From: Betaproteobacteria bacterium
Lineage (GTDB): Bacteria > Pseudomonadota > Gammaproteobacteria > Burkholderiales > SG8-39
Assembly: GCA_005884335.1 (NCBI GenBank)
Contig: VBCJ01000023.1
Coordinates: 1 to 20,341, forward strand
Direction: 5' to 3'
Length of the DNA stretch: 20,341 nt
Part shown: positions 15,033 to 20,341 of the stretch, one piece after another
Layout of the letters: every line of letters begins with the position of its first letter
Numbering within the stretch: position 1 is the first letter of the stretch
Program-made: the position numbers and the translations under genes
Notes under the pieces: model-generated
What the model was told of the DNA's origin: nothing
Database searches by the model: none
Seen by the model: only the letters and a program-made list of their open reading frames with translations

Positions 15033-15122
15033 CTACTTACGCCCGGCGCTGCTTGCTTCATAGGCAACGAACAACATGCCGCCAATGAAGACAACCACAG
15101 CTGCTACTACGACCCAAAGCAT
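15033..15122 (-). CDS. Cassette 3, second gene: 29-aa membrane microprotein
   Basis: An ORF of 29 codons from ATG 15122 to TAG 15033. It encodes one membrane helix (about residues 2-21, WVVVAAVVVFIGGMLFVAY) and a short polar, basic tail (EASSAGRK). Its ATG overlaps the TGA of the preceding cassette gene by one base, so translation is probably coupled. The stop is immediately next to the attC inverse core CCCTAAC, where cassette genes usually end. That position and the coupling support a real gene despite its size. Function is unknown; a partner role with the upstream two-helix protein is an inference. Confidence 0.6.
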   Translation of the reverse strand: MLWVVVAAVVVFIGGMLFVAYEASSAGRK

Positions 15123-15349
15123 CAGAGATTCTCCAGCTCGGAGATGCGACGATACGCTGCGTGGTTGACGCCAACGATTGCTCCAGTAGTGAACACCACA
15201 GCAACCAGCGCCAATATGACCAAGACGTTCTCAGCACCCTGAAAATTCTGAGCGAGCCAAGCGATGAGCGCTACGTCAACCGCAACCAGAGCGGCGAAGA
15301 CGACCTTTAACCATCCCAGCGCTTCCTTGATGCGGTCTGCCTTGGACAT
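15122..15349 (-). CDS. Cassette 3, first gene: two-helix membrane protein
   Basis: A 75-aa protein with a basic amphipathic N-terminus (MSKADRIKEALGWLK), two membrane helices (about 15-34 and 42-62) and an acidic C-terminal tail (AAYRRISELENL). From memory, small proteins with this MSKADRI-x-E-x-GWLK beginning are frequent in integron cassette arrays; none has a function I can name. ATG 15349 lies about 35 bp after the cassette core. I see no strong Shine-Dalgarno. The stop overlaps the start of the 29-aa gene. Confidence 0.7.
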   Translation of the reverse strand: MSKADRIKEALGWLKVVFAALVAVDVALIAWLAQNFQGAENVLVILALVAVVFTTGAIVGVNHAAYRRISELENL

Positions 15350-15377
15350 GGGGCAATTCTACGCCTTGTCGGAGTAG

Positions 15378-15443
15378 CCCTAACGTTCGCGTTGAGCGGC
15401 GCGCCGCTCTTCGGCGCGTCCGCTCTCGAACGCGTAGTTAGCC
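15378..15443 (-). repeat. attC site of cassette 4 (66 bp)
   Basis: Outer cores CCCTAAC (15378-15384) and GTTAGCC (15437-15443) on the plus strand. Inside, GCGTT and GAGCGG pair with CCGCTC and AACGC with a small asymmetry. The centre is a perfect 7-bp stem CGCGCCG/CGGCGCG around CTCTT. This is a textbook attC. Confidence 0.9.
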
Positions 15444-15983
15444 ACCTTTGTGTGCCAGCGGAATGGCGCGGCAACTAATAGTGGTATCAATATCATCGCT
15501 GGAACATACGTTCAAAGAGCGACCATGGGGTGTGGACTCCAGCCGCAGGCTCTTTAATAACGGTTGGCCAGGAAAGCAAACATCCCCATCAAGCGTATAC
15601 ACAAATTGGTCCCTCTGCGGCGTTTCGAACCACAATGACCAAAATTCTGCCGCCGCGCATTCGCCGCGTTCTCGAGACGGGTGATACGAGATAAAGAAGG
15701 AATAGATGTCCGCTCCTATCTTGCAAGTGTGCTTACCACTCTTTTCCTGCACCGAGTAGTAGCCGAGCCTCTTAAGGGTGACTCGATCAGCGGAGGATAT
15801 CTTTTCAGAGCGGACAGGCACAGGTAAACGGTCTGTCGAGAGTCTGTTTTCGATCGATATAATTCCGGTACTGGGAGAACACTCGAAGTGCAGAAACGTT
15901 TCATGCGCTTGATCCATCGCCTCGGCGGAAACCACGAATGAAATTGCCGTGAAAAACAAGCTTAGAGGTTTGAGAGCACTCAT
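15438..15983 (-). CDS. Cassette 4: exported cysteine-containing protein of unknown function
   Basis: A 181-aa protein with a signal peptide (MSALKPLSLFFTAISFVVSAEA, likely cut after AEA). The mature part carries six cysteines (FEC, HTC, GEC, DVC, NVC, ISC), an even number that suggests three disulfides in the periplasm. I do not recognise the family. ATG 15983 is chosen because it opens the signal peptide and lies 15 bp after the cassette core GTTAGCC. The longer frame to 16025 would begin outside the cassette. The stop TAA lies inside the inverse core GGCTAAC, so the last codons are part of the recombination site's extended stem. Confidence 0.72.
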   Translation of the reverse strand: MSALKPLSLFFTAISFVVSAEAMDQAHETFLHFECSPSTGIISIENRLSTDRLPVPVRSEKISSADRVTLKRLGYYSVQEKSGKHTCKIGADIYSFFISYHPSRERGECAAAEFWSLWFETPQRDQFVYTLDGDVCFPGQPLLKSLRLESTPHGRSLNVCSSDDIDTTISCRAIPLAHKGG

Positions 15984-16008
15984 CTTCAGGTGGCTAACGA
16001 GAAATCGA

Positions 16009-16046
16009 CCCCCTAAGCGGGGCATTGTAAAACCCCGGAAGCGGGG
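16009..16046 (-). terminator. Tandem GC hairpins, probable terminator downstream of comF
   Basis: Two similar hairpins: CCCCG-GAAG-CGGGG at 16033-16046 and CCCC-CTAAGC-GGGG at 16009-16022. On the minus strand the first is followed by TTTTACA, as in a weak intrinsic terminator for comF transcription. They separate comF from the cassette array. Confidence 0.5.
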
Positions 16047-16135
16047 CCTAGTCCCGGCAGGCTACGCCCAAGCTTCTGTTGCATCAAGCCGACCTCCGTA
16101 GAACCATGGCTGAACATCGGTACGTGTTAGGCCCC
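16043..16135 (-). repeat. attC-like imperfect inverted repeat, possibly a relict
   Basis: GGGGCCTA (16043-16050) and TAGGCCCC (16128-16135) are complementary ends of a 93-bp stretch. GTTAGGC at 16126-16132 fits an attC core, but its partner GCCTAGT is off-consensus. CTACG (16062-16066) and CGTAG (16097-16101) add a short inner pair. The site is too degenerate to call firmly. It and the tandem hairpins fill the 16026-16174 gap, which holds no gene. Confidence 0.25.
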
Positions 16136-16174
16136 GGCCGGGAGGATGCCCATGCTCACTCTGCGACTGCTCGA

Positions 16175-16870
16175 TCAGCGAAGGACGGTACGCGCGATCA
16201 CGAAGTTCTCGACTCTCGTCGCGCCTGCGCGCTTGAGCGCCCGCGCGAGCTCGTTCAAGGTCGCGCCGGTCGTCATGACATCGTCCAGCACGGCGACGCT
16301 CACTCCCGAGAGATCGAGCTTGCATAGGAACGCCCCGCGCACGTTCTTCGCCCGCTCCTCGTAAGGAAGCTCCGTCTGCGGCGGCGTGTCCTTCACGCGC
16401 AGCACGCCGCGCGGCTCGATCGGCCTGCCCAGGTGCCGTGCGAAGCCGCGGGCGATCTCGAGAGCTTGGTTGAATCCGCGCTCGGCGAGGCGCTTGGGGT
16501 GCAGCGGCATCGGCACGATCAGATCGACCTCGGGCAGCGGCCGGGACGCGAGGTTTCGCGCGAAGAATCCGGCAAGCGCAAGCCGGGCGCGATACTTGAG
16601 CGCCTGCACGAGCCGGTCGCAAGGAAATTCGTAGCGCCAAAGTGCGAGCGTCGCGTCGAAGTGCGGGGGATGGTTGAGGCAGCTCCCGCACACCGCCGCG
16701 GCGGGACTGGGAAGCGCGCACCGGGGGCAGGATTCGGGAAGCGCGGGCAACTCGGCGATGCAAGCCGCGCAAAGCAGCTCCCGACCGCTTTCCTCCCCGC
16801 ATAGCAGGCAGTCTTGTCCGGCCCAGGCATGGACGTTTCTTACACAGGTGTTAAATAGAGTGACGAGCAT
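16175..16870 (-). CDS. comF: ComF-family phosphoribosyltransferase-like protein
   Basis: A 231-aa protein. The N-terminal part is a double zinc-ribbon-like region with four CxxC pairs (C21/24, C34/37, C48/51, C61/64). The C-terminal part is a type I phosphoribosyltransferase fold with the PRPP loop LDDVMTTGAT (195-204) and the VDLIVPMPLHPKRLAERGFNQ segment (115-135) typical of ComF. In naturally competent bacteria ComF is required for DNA uptake; its biochemical reaction is unsettled. ATG 16870 is the only good start. Divergent from bioB across 38 bp. Confidence 0.92.
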   Translation of the reverse strand: MLVTLFNTCVRNVHAWAGQDCLLCGEESGRELLCAACIAELPALPESCPRCALPSPAAAVCGSCLNHPPHFDATLALWRYEFPCDRLVQALKYRARLALAGFFARNLASRPLPEVDLIVPMPLHPKRLAERGFNQALEIARGFARHLGRPIEPRGVLRVKDTPPQTELPYEERAKNVRGAFLCKLDLSGVSVAVLDDVMTTGATLNELARALKRAGATRVENFVIARTVLR

Positions 16871-16879
16871 TATTTGACA
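16849..16879. promoter_or_regulatory. Possible BirA-type operator between comF and bioB
   Basis: TGTTAAAT (16849-16856) and ATTTGACA (16872-16879) form an inverted pair with one mismatch and 15 bases between. Known BirA operators have two outward TTGT-like half-sites separated by about 14-16 bases, which this resembles. The right half overlaps the putative bioB -35. The left half lies inside comF. Confidence 0.3.
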
Positions 16880-16902
16880 ACTTTTCGGCTTAACCCGATG
16901 AT
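16874..16902 (+). promoter_or_regulatory. Putative bioB promoter
   Basis: A perfect -35 TTGACA (16874-16879), a 17-base spacer, and a weak -10 GATGAT (16897-16902). Transcription would begin at about 16909, the first base of the bioB GTG, so the message may be leaderless. Confidence 0.4.
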
Positions 16903-16908
16903 CGTGCC

Positions 16909-17904
16909 GTGCAGATACGCAACACGATTTCCAATAACGGACAAGCCGGCACCACGGTTCACGGCGGTCGCACGGACGGCTGGACTCGCGAAGCCGTCCA
17001 GGCGCTCTTCGAGCTGCCTTTCAACGATCTTCTCCACCGCGCGCAGACCGTCCATCGCCTGCACTTCGACGCCAACGCGGTGCAGCTCTCCACACTGCTC
17101 TCGATCAAGACTGGAGGGTGCCCCGAGGATTGTGCCTACTGCCCGCAATCGGCGCGCTACCGCACCGGGGTCGAGAATGAACCACTCGTTCCGCTCGAAA
17201 CGGTGCTCGCAGCGGCACGTGCGGCGAAGCAGAACGGAGCCACGCGCTTTTGCATGGGCGCTGCCTGGCGGGGCCCCAAGCAGAGAGACCTCGAACAGGT
17301 GGCCGAGAGGGTGCGCGCGGTCAAGGCGCTGGGCCTTGAGACCTGCGCGACGCTCGGCCTCTTGCGCGAAGGCCAGGCGGAGGAGCTCAAGGCGGCGGGT
17401 CTCGACTACTACAACCACAACCTCGACACGGCCCCCGAGTTCTACGGGGAGATCATCACCACGCGCACCTATCGCGACCGGCTCGACACGCTTGCGCGCG
17501 TGCGCCGCGCCGGAATCAAAGTCTGTTGCGGGGGGATCGTGGGCATGGGCGAGTCGCGCGCGCAGCGCGCGGGCCTCATCGCCGGGCTCGCGAGCCTGGC
17601 CCCGCAGCCCGAGTCGGTGCCGATCAACGATCTCGTTCGGGTGGAAGGCACTCCGCTCGAGGGCGCACCGAAGCTCGACTGGAGCGAGTTCGTGCGCACC
17701 ATTGCCTGCGCCCGCATCACCATGCCGCGCAGCACCGTGCGGCTCTCCGCGGGACGCGCCGAAATGCCCGAGGCCGTGCAGGCCTTGTGTTTCCTTGCCG
17801 GGGCGAATTCGATTTTTTATGGCGACAAGCTCCTCACCACCGGCAATCCCGAAGCCGCGCGCGATCGTGCCCTGCTGGAAAAGCTCGGAATACGCCCCGC
17901 CTGA
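16909..17904 (+). CDS. bioB: Biotin synthase
   Basis: Radical-SAM enzyme inserting sulfur into dethiobiotin, the last step of biotin synthesis, 331 aa. The 4Fe-4S motif C71-x3-C75-x2-C78 lies in KTGGCPEDCAYCPQS. YYNHNLDT, the CCGGIVGMGE segment and the late arginine/cysteine region RITMPRSTVRLSAGR are intact. An in-frame TAA at 16891 makes GTG 16909 the first usable start; no Shine-Dalgarno is visible. No other biotin genes are in the window. Confidence 0.96.
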   Translation: MQIRNTISNNGQAGTTVHGGRTDGWTREAVQALFELPFNDLLHRAQTVHRLHFDANAVQLSTLLSIKTGGCPEDCAYCPQSARYRTGVENEPLVPLETVLAAARAAKQNGATRFCMGAAWRGPKQRDLEQVAERVRAVKALGLETCATLGLLREGQAEELKAAGLDYYNHNLDTAPEFYGEIITTRTYRDRLDTLARVRRAGIKVCCGGIVGMGESRAQRAGLIAGLASLAPQPESVPINDLVRVEGTPLEGAPKLDWSEFVRTIACARITMPRSTVRLSAGRAEMPEAVQALCFLAGANSIFYGDKLLTTGNPEAARDRALLEKLGIRPA

Positions 17905-17962
17905 ACCGAGGGCACTCGGCCGTCGAAACTTTTGGTGTTGTTCGGTGTCTGTCCGTTACTTC

Positions 17963-18569
17963 GTGAAAAAAATATCCCTCAAATTTAGCGTCATGATGAC
18001 GACCGTCGTGCTGGCCGCGGTGCTTGTCGGAGTGTGGCTCGCCGCTACATATCGGGAAAACGGTTCGCGGGCTATATTGCTGCCGGATCAGGTGATGACC
18101 TTGTTCCCTGATCCGAAGCCACTGACGGCATTTGCGTTCACCGATCACGAGAATCGGGCATTTGATCTTTCACGCCTAAAGGGCAAATGGTCGTTTCTGT
18201 TTTTCGGCTACACGCATTGCCCGGACATCTGTCCGACGACCCTGGCGACATTGGCCCGCGCGCATGAAAGCATCGCCAAGAGCACGGCCGGTGCCAAGGA
18301 CGTCCAATTCGTCTTTATCTCGGTGGATCCGAATCGCGATACCGCCGGCAAGCTCGGGCAATACGTGACCTATTTTGATACGCGGTGCCGCGTATGAGGT
18401 TGCGATCACGCCGGGTGTGGAAAACTATCCCGTCTATCACACCGCGGCGGTATTTCTGGTGGATCCGCGCGCCCGATATCACGCCGTGTTCGCGCCGCCG
18501 CTCGATGCGGAGGAGATCGGCAGGCGTTTCGAAGTGCTGCGGCAGCTTGACGGACCCAAAGCGACATGA
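17963..18569 (+). pseudogene. SCO-family copper chaperone, frameshifted with internal loss
   Basis: SCO/SenC proteins deliver copper to the Cu(A) site of cytochrome oxidase. The first frame has a membrane helix (about residues 10-30), the thioredoxin-fold copper motif CPDIC in GYTHCPDICPTTL, and VFISVDPNRDT, then stops at 18397. The second frame (from about 18375) resumes at GAAYEV and carries the essential histidine in YPVYHTAAVFLVDP. Roughly 18-20 residues normally lying between YF and GAAY are absent, and one base must be skipped. The copper cysteines and histidine are thus in different frames. GTG 17963 is a likely start; ATG 17993 is possible. The end overlaps the next gene by ATGA. Confidence 0.8.
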
Positions 18570-18997
18570 GATGGCGGCATCCGGTTTTTGCCGGGCTGAT
18601 ATCGGCGCTGACCGCGCTCGCCGCCGCGACCGAAGACGCGGGGATCACCGTACGTGATGCCTGGGTGCGGGAAACGCCGCCCGGGATGGCCATGACGGCG
18701 GGGTACATGGTGCTGCAAAACAAGACGTCACGGCCACAAGTGCTCGTAGCCGCGAGAAGTTCCGGCTTCGAGACGGTGACGATTCACCGCACTGTCGCCA
18801 AGGAAGGCATGACGGGCATGGAGCACTCTCCACAAATCGAACTCTTGCCCAATGCGAGTTTGCCTTTTGCGCCGGGGGGGTATCACCTCATGCTGATGAA
18901 CCCGAAACGGACGCTGCGCGCCGGGGACCGGGTCGAAATCACCCTGGAATTCCGCGGCGGCCTTGTTCTGCCCGTAGCGTACGAGGTGCGCAAATGA
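18566..18997 (+). CDS. Periplasmic copper chaperone PCu(A)C (second copy)
   Basis: A 143-aa PCuAC-family Cu(I) carrier. Signal peptide (RHPVFAGLISALTALAAA), then DAWVRETPPGM-x-M-TAGYM, the conserved beginning of the domain. Copper ligands: His74 in TIHRT, Met82/Met85 in GMTGM, and His107-x-Met109 in GGYHLML. The start overlaps the stop of the broken SCO gene (ATGA), indicating a shared operon for copper delivery. It converges on the cytochrome c/oxidase operon. It differs considerably from the first copy at 4026-4475. Confidence 0.9.
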   Translation: MRWRHPVFAGLISALTALAAATEDAGITVRDAWVRETPPGMAMTAGYMVLQNKTSRPQVLVAARSSGFETVTIHRTVAKEGMTGMEHSPQIELLPNASLPFAPGGYHLMLMNPKRTLRAGDRVEITLEFRGGLVLPVAYEVRK

Positions 18998-19028
18998 AAA
19001 CCGACAGCGGCTTCGCGGTATCCGCCGC

Positions 19029-19425
19029 CTATTTCGACCGCGCCACCATGTAGTCGACAGCGGCCTTGACCTCGGCGTCGCTTAGCCCTGGGTTCCCGCC
19101 TTTCGGCGGCATCGCTCCCGCGCTCCCCTGTACCCCATTGACCGCGCTGGCGTAGAGAGTGTCTAGGCCCTTGGCGATGTGCTTGGCCCACTGGCCCTTG
19201 TCACCCAGCTTCGGTGCGCCGGCGATACCGGCTTCGTGGCACGCGACGCAGGTGGTCTGATAGACCTGTTGTCCGTCGCGTCGAACCGCTGCCCAAGAGC
19301 ACGCCGCGATCCAGTCGGACCCGGTCGGGGGTGTCGCGGTGATGGCCTACAAGAAGGAAAATAAACAGCATCAGCACGGCGCTGATCCCAAGAATGATCG
19401 AATAGCTTTTTTTGTTCATGGGCAT
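19029..19425 (-). pseudogene. Membrane-anchored c-type cytochrome, frameshifted
   Basis: The first frame, from ATG 19425 (or 19419), gives a lysine-bearing N-terminus and a membrane anchor (SIILGISAVLMLFIFLLV), then a short linker. The haem domain is in another frame and ends at TAG 19029-19031. It contains GQQVYQTTCVACHEAG (CxxCH haem site), APKLGDKGQW, and GAMPPKGG with the likely Met axial ligand, as in cytochrome c5-type class I domains. One base must be skipped near 19270-19310 to join them. The gene is downstream of coxD and probably donates electrons to this oxidase. Whether the lesion is real cannot be told here. Confidence 0.75.
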
Positions 19426-19486
19426 CTTGTAGTAAGGAACGGAGTCCGACAATAGATGGGCTCGCCGCGGTTCGATTCTGGTTGCG

Positions 19487-19816
19487 CTAGAACAGCCCTT
19501 TCAGGAAAAAGACACCCCGCGTGAGAAAGGTGTAATCCGCTTCAAGTGCTCCGATGCCCAAAAGGAACATCAGCAACACGGTCGGGACCAAAATGGCATA
19601 CATCAGGGCCAGCCGCTCCCAGAGCATGTGCATGAAGACGGCGACGATCAGCCCCGCCTTCAGCAACATGAACAGGAGGATCAGAAACCACCTGAGGTAG
19701 CCCTGGAAGTGGAAGTAGTCAACCAGATAAGACGCCGTGCTGAGAACGAACAGCAATCCCCAGATCTTGAGATAGATGCCGATCGGATGCTGCTGCCCCT
19801 CTACGTGTGCGGCCAT
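19487..19816 (-). CDS. Cytochrome c oxidase subunit IV-type protein
   Basis: A 109-aa inner-membrane protein with three hydrophobic helices (about 14-34, 40-62 and 68-90). It matches the small prokaryotic subunit IV (CyoD/CoxD-like), with HPIGIYLKIWGLLFVLS and the KAGLIVAVFMHMLWER segment. GAGGGA lies just before ATG 19816, overlapping the 3' end of the upstream coxC gene region (6-bp gap). The subunit stabilises the haem-copper oxidase core; it has no catalytic residues. Confidence 0.85.
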   Translation of the reverse strand: MAAHVEGQQHPIGIYLKIWGLLFVLSTASYLVDYFHFQGYLRWFLILLFMLLKAGLIVAVFMHMLWERLALMYAILVPTVLLMFLLGIGALEADYTFLTRGVFFLKGLF

Positions 19817-19822
19817 TTTCCC

Positions 19823-20341
19823 TCACCAAAGATAGAAAACTGCGAAGATGAATACCCACACCAGATCGACGAAGTGCCAGTACAGGCCCATGATCTCGAC
19901 GATCTCGTATTTTCCCTTCCTGCCGGTCATGAAGCCCGGCCTCTCGTGATCCAGATCTCCCCGAATGACCTTTGTCGCCGTGATCAGGAGGAAAATCACG
20001 CCGATCGACACGTGCGTGCCGTGGAAGCCCGTGATCATGAAAAAGGCCGCGCCGAACTGGGCCGCGCCCAAGGGGTTGCCCCAGGGACGTATTCCCTCAT
20101 GGAAGATGAGCTTGGTCCACTCGAAGGCCTGCATGCCGACGAATGTGGCGCCCAGTGCCGCGGTGCACAGCAACAGGATGAAAGTCATCTTCCTGTTTTT
20201 TTCATAACCGAACTTGACCGCCATGGCCATGGTCCCGCTGCTGCTGATCAGGACGAAGGTCATGATGGCGATCAGAAGCAGAGGGATGCTTTTGCCGAAC
20301 AGCTCTAGGCCGAAGACCTCGCTCGGGTTGGGCCAGGGCTC
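19823..20341 (-). CDS. Cytochrome c oxidase subunit III (partial, 5' end outside window)
   Basis: The 3' part of a haem-copper oxidase subunit III, 172 residues visible; the frame is open through the right edge (first codons read EPWPNPSEVFGLEL). Family segments: FVLISSSGTMAMAV, LGATFVGMQAFEW, GFHGTHVSIGVIFL with its conserved His, and a C-terminal GLYWHFVDLVWVFIFAVFYLW. An ATG at 20263 is internal, not the start. It is followed by coxD after 6 bp. Subunits I and II are expected further right, beyond the window. Confidence 0.93.
   Translation of the reverse strand, partial: EPWPNPSEVFGLELFGKSIPLLLIAIMTFVLISSSGTMAMAVKFGYEKNRKMTFILLLCTAALGATFVGMQAFEWTKLIFHEGIRPWGNPLGAAQFGAAFFMITGFHGTHVSIGVIFLLITATKVIRGDLDHERPGFMTGRKGKYEIVEIMGLYWHFVDLVWVFIFAVFYLW

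Larger units (their letters stand above)
14136..15998 (-). mobile_element. Integrase-less integron cassette array (CALIN), four cassettes
   Basis: Four small-gene units are all read leftward and separated by attC-type recombination sites. Boundaries by the G/TTRRRY cleavage rule: cassette 4 is 15384-15997 (614 bp), cassette 3 is 14961-15383 (423 bp), cassette 2 is 14406-14960 (555 bp), and cassette 1 runs from 14405 to the gpsA end without its own attC. In each, the reading frame starts 15-50 bp after the core site and ends in or near the inverse core, as in known cassettes. No integron integrase or clear attI is in the window. Base composition looks lower in GC than the flanking genes. The array lies between gpsA and comF. 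Confidence 0.88.

Noticed and set aside
15448..15684. Plus-strand 78-codon frame inside cassette 4
   Set aside because: Opposite to the cassette direction and antisense to a gene with signal peptide and attC-matched ends.
18994..19053. A 19-codon ORF starting on the stop of the second PCuAC gene
   Set aside because: Too short, overlaps the convergent cytochrome c gene, and has no supporting feature.
9640..19310. CGCGG found near all three frameshift junctions
   Set aside because: A five-base motif of this composition is frequent in GC-rich DNA; not evidence of a common mechanism.
1..20341. CRISPR array, tRNA or rRNA genes
   Set aside because: No regularly spaced direct repeats and no recognisable tRNA or rRNA sequence were seen on reading; a dedicated scan was not possible.

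Overview
The window reads as chromosomal DNA of a high-GC betaproteobacterium. The grounds are gene content and order (hslV-hslU, argB-slmA, gpmA-envC-ctpA-moeB, rhodanese-grxC-secB-gpsA, comF next to bioB) and the look of the proteins. The genus cannot be told from this sequence alone. Almost all of it is housekeeping DNA, densely packed. The exception is a 1.9-kb insert of lower-GC, promoter-poor DNA at about 14.1-16.0 kb.

Layout. 0-4.5 kb (+): a CDF-type metal transporter without the usual C-terminal domain, a STAS-domain protein, the HslVU protease with a sigma32-type promoter, and a periplasmic copper chaperone (PCuAC). 4.5-7 kb: a small Cys-rich CWC protein (-), an Hsp20 chaperone behind an essentially perfect sigma32 promoter and ahead of a strong terminator, then argB and slmA (+). 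7-11.1 kb (-): gpmA, a broken envC, ctpA and moeB, with two strong hairpins between ctpA and moeB. 11.2-14.1 kb (+): an ArsR regulator with the cysteine spacing of persulfide sensors, a membrane rhodanese lacking its catalytic Cys, grxC, secB, an SH3-like exported protein, and gpsA with an apparent CTG start.

14.1-16.0 kb (-): an integrase-less array of integron gene cassettes (CALIN type). It has four cassettes, all read leftward, separated by two textbook attC sites (66 and 78 bp) and one collapsed 19-bp site. It carries five small unknown genes, most with membrane segments or a signal peptide, including a translationally coupled pair whose second member is only 29 aa. Stop codons fall in or next to the attC inverse cores. 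In each cassette the attC basal stem extends to 11-13 bp. This array is the most unusual part of the window.

16.0-20.3 kb: comF (-) and bioB (+) diverge over a short region with a possible BirA-like operator. Then come a copper/cytochrome-oxidase cluster: a broken SCO gene and a second PCuAC (+), converging on a leftward coxC (partial)-coxD-cytochrome c operon, whose cytochrome c is also frameshifted. SCO and PCuAC are expected to deliver copper to the oxidase encoded next to them.

Three genes (envC, sco, cytochrome c) are broken by shifts in the same direction. In envC and sco the shift coincides with missing conserved residues. These are either real lesions or local assembly faults; the sequence alone cannot decide.
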